NCBI RefSeq assembly: GCF_019175385.1
Contig: NC_083341.1
Coordinates: 24,932,203 to 24,996,202, forward strand
DNA length: 64,000 nt
Source: Lycium barbarum
Taxonomy: Eukaryota; Streptophyta; Magnoliopsida; Solanales; Solanaceae
Direction: 5' to 3'
The translations under genes were made by a program, and so were the position numbers. Below, piece by piece: positions 50,247-59,520 of this stretch; the stretch's first letter is position 1, and the number at the start of each line of letters is the position of its first letter. The notes beneath the pieces are model-generated. The model was not told where the DNA came from and made no database searches. It saw only the letters and a list, made by a program, of their open reading frames with translations.

Positions 50247-51118
50247 GGCTTAATACCCAGATGGACCCTTAAACTTGGAATGTTTTGTAAGATAGGCATA
50301 TAAACTTATAAGGTGACCAGATAGACACTTAAACTTACTCAAAGTGTATTTTTCAAGTTTTTCAGTTGTTTTGAAAACAAAAACTATATTTTTCAAACAC
50401 TCACAATTTTCATGGCCAAACAAGCCCTAAATATATCACAAAATATTTTTTTTAAAATGCAAAAATAAGGCAAACGCATATACATGAGACTATAAATGTG
50501 CACTTAAACCAATAAATACTCGCTAATCGCAATTTTGCAGCTTTCAATTAACTCGGTTTTTTTTTTACACTTGAATAATTAAAAAACAATAACTTTAACC
50601 AATAAAAATCCTTAAAAAAAGAAATTTCAAATTAAGAAATTTCTTTTTTTTAAGGATTTTCTTCTCGGCTTTACAGTTTTCTTAATTTGAAATTTCTTTT
50701 ACACTTGAAATACTGAACTTAGAAATTTATTAATTTGAAATTTCTTTTTTTAAGGATTTTTATTGGTTAAAGTTATTGTTTTTTAATTATTCAAGTGTAA
50801 AAAAAAATCCGAGTTAATTGAAAGCTGCAAAATTGCGATTAACGAGTATTTATTGGTTTAAGTGCACATTTATAGTCTCATGTATATGGGTTTGCCTTAT
50901 TTTTGCATTTTAAAAAAAATATTTTGTGATATATTTAGGGCTTGTTTGGCCATGAAAATTGTGAGTGTTTGAAAAATATAGTTTTTGTTTTCAAAACAAT
51001 TGAAAAACTTGAAAAATACACTTTGAGTAAGTTTAAGTGTCTATCTGGTCACCTTATAAGTTTATATGCCTATCTTACAAAACATGTCAAGTTTAAGGGT
51101 CCATCTAGGTATTAAGCC
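50247..51118. mobile_element. Mutator-type foldback element (872 bp, 9-bp duplication)
   Basis: Left arm 50247-50635 and right arm 50730-51118 are long inverted repeats (about 389 bp each) with few mismatches, for example GGCTTAATACCCAGATGGAC against GTCCATCTAGGTATTAAGCC read inverted. The loop is about 95 bp. TTATGGATA occurs at 50238-50246 and 51119-51127, a perfect 9-bp duplication typical of Mutator-like elements. No coding region. Confidence 0.95.
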
Positions 51119-51127
51119 TTATGGATA

Positions 51128-52079
51128 TTTAGCAAATTGATAATTCAAATATACTACAAGACAAGTTTAAATTACGAAATTTAAATATCATCTTGATATA
51201 TTAAACACATTTTTAATGTGGATCATATAATTCAATAATTTGTTTTAATTTTTTAATTTTTTTGCTTAGTTAAAAATTAAGTTACTTAAATTAAGACAGA
51301 TGGAATATTTAAAAACGGGGGAAAAGAACTCCTTTTTCTTCGTCTCTGAATCGCCTTCGGTTACTGGAAAAGCGGCTGCTCTCTTGAATGCTTTGTTGCT
51401 GCTACGCTCTCCCCCATTATATGCTGCTGAAAAGACTTTATTAACCCCGTATTATGGTCTGACACATATGGTTTTGTTTGGTTTTGGTCGGTTTGACCAA
51501 CTTACTATTGCCTACATATTGCGTGATTTTGTCGCATATCATTCGGCCAAAACCCATGTATGTACAGTACAATCAAATACTTATTCGAAAATATAACTAG
51601 TATGCCTCATTGTAAAGAAGTTGAAGTCATAAAAATGAATTCTTAATGTGATCATATTTTTTCAACTAAGTTAATCTTTGATTAAAGTAATTTAAGTATA
51701 TTTCAAAAAGGAAAAAAAAGATAAGTTCATCAACTTGAACAAAAATTAGTTAACCAATCTCTCTCAATATATATATAATCACGCTCCAATATCAAACATG
51801 CTGAGATCGATTATATGAATTAGTGTTGATTATGTTCTTCCTTCAAATTCATCTTAGGCTAGCTTACAAACAACATACTAGTGTAATCCCATAAGTGGAA
51901 TCTATGGAGCATACGATGTACGCATATCTTACCCTTATTTTTGTAGGACAGAGAGGTTATTTTTGATGGACCATAGCTCAAAAAAAAAAATCTAAAGCAA
52001 AGTTGGAAGAAAAATTGATAGCAAAATACAAAGCAAATGAAGCAACAGATAATATATACATTGAAGAAAAGAAACTATG
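51128..52079. other. Intergenic DNA, nothing recognised
   Basis: AT-rich. One open frame at 51300-51596 has no recognisable domain and is not supported as a gene. Confidence 0.45.
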
Positions 52080-52420
52080 TGATTATTAAATACTACTTCT
52101 AATAATGAGAAGAGGAGAGGAGGCTAGCCCTCTGCCTCTCCCATATAAGGTGCGACGACACTCAGTTACCTACTAACCTTCTATCCTAATTCTGGACCTC
52201 CATACCCTCCTATCTAGGGTCTATATATGTCTTTAGTAAGCTGAAGATATGTCATGTCGTGTCTAATCATCTCCCCCTCTTCTTCGGCCTAACAGTACCT
52301 CTCCTAACTTCTGCTACAGCAAACCTCTCACACCTCTTTACTGGAGCATCCACGCACCATCTTTTCACATGCCTGAACCGTCTAAGTGAACATTGAGCTT
52401 CTTCTAAAGTCCAACAATTC
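52080..52420 (-). pseudogene. LINE 3'-end fragment (reverse transcriptase C-terminal tail)
   Basis: On the minus strand the decayed frame reads like the terminal part of plant LINE ORF2, with 'MTYLQLTKD' (about 52210-52260) and an upstream 'RRGRPKK'-like stretch now 'gccgaagaagaggggg'. Many stops. Confidence 0.5.
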
Positions 52421-52499
52421 ACGCAATAAGTGTCATAGAGATGCAAATGCTAAGATGAGTGTGTTCATACGAGATTTGACAAGATAAAAAATGATCACA

Positions 52500-52760
52500 T
52501 TCTCCAAAAAGTGCAAGTAGCAAAACATTTAGGATAAAATGAGATGCGGTCGCTTGAAATGATTTAGTCATATCCTGTGTCGACCTCCGAATGCACCGGT
52601 CTATACGAGTGAAATCATGGTGAGAAGGTGCTAGAATGAGACGAGGTAACCTAAAATTAAATTGAAGAAAATCGACTCAAAATACCTACAGCATATTGGA
52701 ATCAATGCAGACTTAACGAAATATAAGATTACAGTGGAAGAAAATATTTTTATAGGCATT
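52500..52760 (+). pseudogene. Second LINE fragment, opposite orientation
   Basis: The plus-strand decayed frame shows 'MIxSYPVSTSECTGL' / 'ILCRPPNAPVYTSEIMV' (about 52560-52620) and 'RGNLKLN-RKSTQNT', corresponding to the 'RRPxxAPVRRCE ... RGRPKxTW' end of plant LINE ORF2. Confidence 0.45.
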
Positions 52761-53340
52761 AATAATTATTAATTGAGAATGTATTTTAGTCAATTTGGTA
52801 TGTGCATTTTAGTCAATTTGGTATGTTTATGTGCATTTTAGTCAATTTGGTATGTTTACTTTAGTTCTTTGTTTGTATGAGTGTTTTAACCATATTAGAG
52901 ATTCTTATGTCAATAGAAAATATCGAGAGCTTGTCGTACTTACATATTATATAAGAGGTGTGAGAGGTTTGCTGTAGCAGAAGGTCAATGTTCACTTACA
53001 TAGTATATAAGAGTCCGGAACCAAAATGACTAAAAAAAAAGACTTGAACCAAAATATCCCAGAAAAAAAAAAGCGATACAAAAGTACCTTTAACTCAGTA
53101 TTTTACTACGTTAAAGGAGCTCCTTTTTTTTTGAAACTCTGTTTGTTTTACATTTCATACTTTTTTACGTACTTAAGCCATAGATTAAGCATGTTCGAGG
53201 CTTCGGAACTTTAATATTTTATATAAAACCTGACTTATTTTTGTGCGATTAATAAGGTAGGCTCAATACATCAAGGATACGCAAAGCTTTGGATTGTCGT
53301 TTTAGTGGTTGAAAGTACTCAAAGTCCATTTTTTTTAAGA
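52761..53340. other. Intergenic DNA with an inverted copy of upstream sequence
   Basis: 'gaggtgtgagaggtttgctg' at about 52959 is the reverse complement of sequence at about 52319-52338, and the neighbouring 'tcaatgttcactta' also pairs with 52387-52400. 'gtgcattttagtcaatttgg' is tandemly repeated at 52803-52855. Confidence 0.6.
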
Positions 53341-53573
53341 CTTGTTGTCATTAGTTTTAAGTTATTTATGTTTTAGGGTTTAAATTTAAGCGTGTTATTT
53401 TTTAGTCAAAATTGCATCATTCATACCAATCTCAAAATAATTAAATTGCATCATTCATAACAATATGAAAATACTTAAACTTGTTCATTAATAACAAACT
53501 CAAACTTGTTAAAAGACAATCATCAAAGAAAGAAAAAAATTAAAATACATTCATCAATCAATGCCCTTGAGTC
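53341..53573. repeat. Left terminal inverted repeat
   Basis: Outer end CTTGTTGTCATTAGTTTTAAG. It pairs with 56437-56662, with a 2-3 bp indel near the outer end. Confidence 0.88.
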
Positions 53574-53654
53574 AATGCAAAACTAAACATACTAATATTC
53601 TTCAAATTAACAACATCATCATAAATTAAACATATAACAAAAATCACAATATTC

Positions 53655-54674
53655 TTAATCATCATCAAAATTGAATTCTTCAATATCGTCCTCAGATAAA
53701 TATCTTGGGTTTCTTAAGATAGATTTTCTTTCTATAGATGTTATTTCCCTACCGGTTGATGATGCTTGTTCTTCAGCCAACTTGACCATGTAAAATCTAC
53801 AACATCGTACTAGCATTCGGTTGTTCTCTTTCCTAATCCTTTGTACCGCAACCTCGCAAGAATCTTGATCAGTTCGAGGCGTGCTCAATGAAAATCTTGT
53901 TGGCATTGGGCATTGAGATTTTCCAAGTCACGAACAAGACGTTGTGATTCGGCGTACCGATATGCCCATTCGCGACGTAAACGACAATAATGTTCACGTG
54001 GATCTAAATATTTTAGCTCGCGAAAATCGTCATTACGCTCTATTAAAAGTGGGGCTTGAAATCGTCTAGCACGAATTCACTGTTATCGGTTGAGGAATCA
54101 CCGGAATAGTTGCTTTGATTTGAGTTGTCATCACCACAGCTATTCGAATCCTTTGAAAAAAATACCGACCAATCTATATTTCTACTATTCCACATTGAAT
54201 TTTAAGTAGATACTAAGTAGCAAAAGGTTACTTAGATAGATATCAAACTCAATAGGTTGTGGGATCATGACTATGACCCCACCAACTTTATTTAATACAA
54301 TACAACTATTAATAATATCATGGGGAATCATTATCATCGGACATCTCACAGTCCGAATCCCACTTGGATCTAAATCTGATGTAACCATGTTGACCATATT
54401 CTGCCATGAGGCAACGTATTTTCATCTGATTGTTCTCTTCGCGAAAACGGTTAAGAGCAACATTCAACTCTTGTGGAGTGCCACAAGGCATTGACATAGC
54501 ACAATTTTTTGGGCATTTAAGCCCTAATGACCTCAAGTTTTGTTCCAGTGCTGCAGCCTCTCTAAAACGCCAATTCCACTCATCTATCATCATATTGTTG
54601 TAATGTTGATTGTATCTCTCGTTTGGTTTATTCGAGTATTCAAAATCTTCACCCAATTCCCATGTCCTACCCAT
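53655..54674 (-). pseudogene. Decayed gene for an acidic, helix-rich protein with a duplicated domain
   Basis: Starts with a real ATG at 54674 (MGRTWELGEDFEY). Repeat 1 reads 'DEWNWRFREAAALEQNLRSL' then, after 'MPCGTPQELNV', 'ALNRFREENNQMKIRCLM' and an acidic tail 'SDCEMSDDNDS' (stop at 54318). Further on, repeat 2 reads 'REWAYRYAESQRLVRDLENL' and, after a frameshift, 'VAVQRIRKENNRMLVRCC', with an acidic end 'SEDDIEEFNFDDD' (stop at 53655). An acidic Ser/Asn-rich segment (54060-54150) links them. Stops and frameshifts separate the blocks. I do not recognise the family. The position inside the terminal repeats suggests an accessory gene of the element or a captured host gene. Confidence 0.6.
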
Positions 54675-54844
54675 TGCTTGAATATGTCTCCCGGAGAGAA
54701 CTTTGTAATACGACTAATATCTCCAAATTGATTAAAAAATGACATAATAACTCAATTTTGTTTGGTTGGTAGTTATTCGTCAATTGCACTAAATAATACT
54801 CGCTAGCATCAAACGCGTGCATTGTGTTGTCAATCATTTAATGT

Positions 54845-55075
54845 ATAACGCAAATTTAAATGCGTTATAACATTTTTCTGTATGACAACTCCGATTGACA
54901 ACACACTGCACTAATTGACAACACGAGACACGAGTCTGACCAGCTTTAGCGCAGTAATTTACTGCGTTATGTGAGAATAACACAGTAAATTCATGCGTGC
55001 AACAAATTCATGCGTTATGCAATACTACACTGAATGAAGACACAATCTGTACTTAATTTGACTTGACATAACGCA
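54845..55075. promoter_or_regulatory. Divergent spacer with five ATAACGCA/TGCGTTAT octamers
   Basis: Exact octamers at 54845-54852 (ATAACGCA), 54861-54868, 54963-54970 and 55011-55018 (TGCGTTAT), and 55068-55075 (ATAACGCA). The first two form an inverted pair, and 'gcgcagtaatttactgcgtt' (54949 onward) is itself palindromic. The block sits between the two divergent gene relics. It could be a bidirectional promoter or transposase-binding array; function is inferred. Confidence 0.55.
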
Positions 55076-55280
55076 GCAGGACACACTAATTGCATGTGTT
55101 ATATGATACAAATGCATTCAAACCTTATATAATACAGATTTTGGATGAAAGAAAAACCCAATTTCTAAGTTTCATCCAATTTCTGCATTTTATCCAATTT
55201 CTAAGTTTCATTCAAATTCTGCATTTTGTACTCCTAAATTTGTTTAAAAAGATTTTCCAACTATTAGGGTTTCTTTATTC

Positions 55281-55810
55281 TTGGATGGAGAAATTATATT
55301 CGATGATAATAGTTTGCGTTATGACTCTCCCCCAAAATACCATGCTAAGTTTTCACTTAACTTAAAATACTCAAAACTACTTCAACCCTTGTATAGTAAA
55401 ATAAAAGTGAGTAAGGGAGATTTTGATTTAACTATAATTGGAAAATATCCAATATCATTTACGCCGCAAGGTGTAATTAGTTATGCACAGTGACATATTG
55501 TAGACGATGATTCTTTGATGGATGATTTGAAGGCGCCTTACGATTATAGGAAATGTATAAGTTTAAACGTCTTTGAAATGTACGTAGAGAATGTCCCCAT
55601 TAACCGTGTTGAAGTCATGGCTACTGCTCCTTTGGAAGCCTGAAATAGACCTCGTCGGGATGCCCAGTCTAGAAATTCAGGCTAAAGTCACTGAAGCGGA
55701 ACCTGGTCATGAACACAATTACCCTGACATGAGTACTTATGAAGGCATTTTGAGGAGTCAAATGTCTTTGGAAAGTTTAAGTCAGCAATTTGATGGGTAG
55801 TGGTAAATAT

Positions 55811-55853
<43 letters not shown>

Positions 55854-56565
55854 GTGTAGTAGCATATGTTTATTACTTGAATACTACTAATGATGTTGAT
55901 TATATTTTTTAGAGGTTATACACCTGATATGGATCATATCTGACAGTCCTCTCAATCGGGATGGATGAATCAGGTTGGAACATCCACAACATATCCAACT
56001 ACTCAAAACGATAGTCCTTTTTCAAGTTTCGATGCAGTTGATTAGTATCGGTACGTCTACTTTTTTAACATCAATAGTATTATTTGATGTTTAGTAGTTA
56101 AAATACTCTAGTTTCTTAAGTAGGGAGAATGAGGTCGTTGCACCAAATTATAGGAAAAGACCTGCTCTAGATGGTGTGGATTATCTGAATTATATAGATA
56201 CATCATCTAGTGATAGTGAGGAAATACCTAATGCGGAGGAAAGTGAAGATGAAGAAATGGATGTTCCACTAGAGAGGTACACTCGAAAATGCTCATTTTG
56301 CAATTATATTGGTCATGATAAGCGTGAGTGTCCCTTACGACATGGTGGTCAAAATACATCTCGCGGTGGAAGTACCTCTCATGGCGGAGGAAACTTTCGT
56401 GGTGGTAGCACATCTCGCGATGGTGACGGAAGATCAACTCAAGGGCATGAATTGATGAATATTTTAAGTTTTTCTTTCTTTGATGATTGTATGTTAACAA
56501 GTTTGGGTTTGTTATTAATGAACAAGTTTAAGTATTTTCATATTGTTATGAATGATGCAATTTAA
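55281..56565 (+). pseudogene. Decayed MuDR-like gene: N-terminal domain joined to a CCHC zinc knuckle, core missing
   Basis: The first block (55281-55493) reads 'DGEIIFDDNSLRYDSPPKYH', 'KYSKLLQPLYSKIKVSKGDF' and 'TIIGKYPISFTPQGVISYAQ'; its first codon is TTG where ATG would be expected, and it ends at a TGA. It continues as 'HIVDDDSLMDDLKAPYDYRK' and 'VFEMYVENVPINR' to about 55615, then a frameshift. A later exon (about 56126-56565) reads 'APNYRKRPALDGVDYLNYID', an acidic Ser-rich run, then the zinc knuckle CSFCNYIGHDKREC (C-X2-C-X4-H-X4-C, 56290-56331) and Gly/Arg/Ser repeats. The usual transposase core between these ends is absent. Assignment to MuDR-type proteins is by resemblance. Confidence 0.6.
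55812..55853 (+). repeat. (ATT)n microsatellite
   Basis: About 14 uninterrupted ATT/TTA units in a probable intron of the plus-strand relic. Confidence 0.95.
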
Positions 56566-56662
56566 TTATTTTGAGATTGGTATGAATGATGCAATTTTGA
56601 CTAAAAAATAAAGCTCTTAAATCTAAACCCTAAAACATAAATAACTTAAAGCTAATGACAAG
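56437..56662. repeat. Right terminal inverted repeat
   Basis: Outer end CTTAAAGCTAATGACAAG. The end of the plus-strand gene relic runs into this repeat. Confidence 0.88.
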
Positions 56663-57207
56663 TGTTGACACCTAATTTTTGACCTCCCGTAATTTATTTT
56701 AAGTGCTTGGAGTCCTTGGACGATAAATAAAATCAACTATGCACCCTAAGGGGTCTAGGTAAGTTTTATGAAATTTATTTGGGATAATATTTCACCCTTT
56801 TAAATTGATAAAGAAACCTCCATGGTAATTTTAAATTTTTATGGAAATTGATGATATTTAAGGAATATTTTTGTTGAAATTAATCAAACGGGGCAAAAAC
56901 CCTTTTTGAATAATTATTGGCTCAATTAATTAGATTAAGGAAAAATAGATTAATGGGTAATTATATTCCATTTTATTGTCCAAGGCACTTTGAGTAATTA
57001 AAAGAATCGACCATTTTACCCTTTAAATCTTGATTCTGTATGCGTTTGCGCAGTTGATTAATTTTCTTTTATCTGGTTAATTAATTCAAAACAAGTATAT
57101 GCAAAATGATTTTTACTTTATTTATGAGTCATGTTTTAAATTATTTAAGTCCTGATGGACTAATAATTAGTTTTTCTTTATTTATTTATTATTTTATTTT
57201 CCCCCGA

Positions 57208-57209
57208 CC

Positions 57210-57272
<63 letters not shown>
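57208..57272 (+). repeat. (CT)n(TA)n compound microsatellite
   Basis: About 13 CT units followed by about 19 TA units. Confidence 0.95.
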
Positions 57273-57275
<3 letters not shown>

Positions 57276-57400
57276 CTAGAATGGGCCTAACATTTTAAAA
57301 AAAAAATGACCAGGCCCAGTCCAATATGGACCAAGACTCGGTCCAATAAAGAATTAAAGGGAGGAAGTATATACTCCTCCCACCCCATCATTTCTAAGAC

Positions 57401-57597
57401 CGTAAGGGTCTGTTGGCAAAGAAAGAAGAGGGGAGGCGACTAGGGGTAAAACCCTCGCACCGCCCCCTGTTCCACCACCTACCCCGCCCCTTTTTGCAGT
57501 CCTGTCCCATCATTGGAGCGTGTAACGTGAAGGAGAGGACGAAGCATTAATAGCTTCGTCCTTCTCTCACCAAAAATTCGGCCAAACAGGCCCTTAA
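57401..57597. mobile_element. Candidate MITE inside the putative LTR (about 196 bp)
   Basis: TAAGGGTCTGTTGGC at the left and GCCAAACAGGCCCTTAA at the right are imperfect inverted repeats. No clean duplication. The interior includes a GC-rich stretch unlike its surroundings. Confidence 0.5.
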
Positions 57598-58040
57598 AGG
57601 TACCACCCACCCATTTTATATGTATTTTCGCCATTAGTGTTAGTATTGAAGTATTTGAACTGTTGATTTCATTTTCTACTTTAGATCTGGACCGTTGTTG
57701 GATTTATGAGTGAGACTTGCATAAATTTGCAAGTCCCACATCGTTGGTTGCAATTCTAGAAGCAGTCTGGGGTTTAAATAGAAACCCCCATTTGTTCGAA
57801 AAAAAGGGGTTGGAAACCAAAAAGAGGCTGAAAATTATATTTTTGTTAGCCTTAAGAGTTCCGTAAGTCAAATAAATTTAGTTCTAAAACCTAAGGGTTT
57901 CAGTTTGTTTTATTAGTTCTAAAATTTGTTTTTTCATTTGGTTGTGTGGTGTTGTGGTGGCCCGAGTTTGGCATTGGAGCACAAAAGCCTCCAAATCCAT
58001 TGCTTGACCCCGGTTGCACTCAAAAAAGGTAAATACCTTT

Positions 58041-58400
58041 TAGTTTAATGCTTTATATTTAGATTTATGTCATGTTTAGTCAATAACATTATGTGTGGTC
58101 TAAGTTAGTATTTTTAGTTCATTGCTTTCATACTTAGACTCTGCTTATGTTGTGATTAGTTAATAAGATTATGTTGGTTTTATGATGAAGTTTAAGTTGG
58201 TATTTTAGTTCATTGCTTTTATACTTAGTTTCTGTTTATATTATGTCTAGTTAGTAAGATTGTGTGGTTTTATGATAAAGTTTAAAGTTAGTGTTTAGTT
58301 CATTGCTTTTATGCTCAGATTATGTCTACATTATACTTAGTCAAGATGATGGTGTGTGTTTAAGATAAGATTTAGGTTAATATGCTGGTTTAATACCTTT
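58041..58400 (+). repeat. Diverged tandem repeat, unit about 75-91 bp
   Basis: 'tagttcattgcttttatac' type starts at 58041, 58115, 58206 and 58296. More weakly similar units ('gagattatgtggggcttaga', 'agtgtggcttagaactatag') continue to about 58900. Confidence 0.75.
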
Positions 58401-59239
58401 CCTTCCTGTTTATGTCCTTGCTATGCTTATTTCATGAGATTGTTTGTGGTCAGGACAAAGTTCAACCTGGGGCATTTGTTATGATTTTTTTTTCTTCTTT
58501 TTTGAATTTTGTCTATATTATGCTAGCTTAATGAGATTATGTGGGGCTTAGAATATAGTTCAAGTTGATGGGTCTGTTGTGACTCAAATTTTCCCTTTGG
58601 AATCTTCATGATACCAGTTTTGTTTTAATATGACTGGGTGTTCTTTCTGTGTGTGGTTTGGAATGTAGCCTAAGCTGAGACACTTATTTTGACCTGGCAT
58701 CTTCCATTTAGACCTTTTAATTATGCCTTGCTAGTTTAGTTGTGACTAAAGGTCTTTAAGTGTGGCTTAGAACTATAGTTTGAGTTGAGGGGTTTGTTTA
58801 ACATAGATTTTCCTCTGGACTTTATGTTCTATCATGCTTGTCTAGACACCTTTAAGTGCTCTATGTGAGGGTCTGGGATGTAGTTTATACTAATGTGTTG
58901 CTTGGTGTAAGTCCTGTGTTTTGATCAGAGTCAAATAGGTCTGTTAAATTCATAAGTGGTCTAGTCCTATGTGTCCCATGTGATAAGTTTGGTTCTTGGA
59001 GGGGGTAATTTGAAGTCACAAGATCTTTGAATGACTGATTTGCCTTATGTCTTGTTATTGTTCATTTGGAGGTTGTCTAGGTCTGGAGGTTAATTAAAGA
59101 AGCGATCAAGAGGTCTGTTTGAAGTAAGTTGTCTGATCTGGTCATTGCTTGTCCTATGTATCTTATGTGATTATGTGTTAGTTGGGAGTTAAAGTCTTGA
59201 ACCTAGGTTGATCATGGTTTGTCCTGCCTGATCATATGC

Positions 59240-59520
59240 TTGTCTTTGAAAGTTGAGGTCTTGTTATGTTAAACCTAATCTGATTATTGCTTGTCTTATA
59301 TGGTTATGTGTCATGAGAAAGTAAAGTCTTGTTATAGTTAATCTGATTATTGCTTGTCTTATGTGGTTATGTGTCATAGGAAAGTAAAGTCTTGTCATGT
59401 TGAACCTGATCTGATTATTGCTTGTCCTATGTGGTTATGTGTCAGTTGGAAAATTGAAGGCTTGTTTTGTTAAACTTTAGTCTGGTTATTATTGTCTCAT
59501 CTGATCATGTACTTGTTTGA
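59240..59520 (+). repeat. Diverged tandem repeat, unit about 63-70 bp
   Basis: 'tgattattgcttgtc' followed by 'tatgtggttatgtgtca' recurs at 59281, 59344 and 59412, with degenerate copies on either side (from about 59145 to 59520). Confidence 0.8.

Larger units (their letters stand above)
53341..56662. mobile_element. 3.3-kb terminal-inverted-repeat element (Mutator-like candidate) with two decayed genes
   Basis: The left arm 53341-53573 and right arm 56437-56662 are inverted copies, with high identity over most of about 230 bp (for example TTGCATCATTCATAACAATA against TATTGTTATGAATGATGCAA). Between them lie a minus-strand gene relic (53655-54674) and a plus-strand gene relic (55281-56565) in divergent order. 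Long inverted repeats plus an N-terminal domain that I associate with MuDR-type proteins suggest a Mutator-like element, but no transposase DDE core was found. The right end abuts the start of an LTR (56663), so the target duplication cannot be tested. Superfamily is inference. Confidence 0.72.

Noticed and set aside
51300..51596. 98-codon open frame
   Set aside because: No domain, no splice context, low-complexity AT-rich surroundings.
53332..56669. Definite 9-bp Mutator duplication for the 3.3-kb element
   Set aside because: The right flank is replaced by an LTR start after two bases, so no duplication can be shown.
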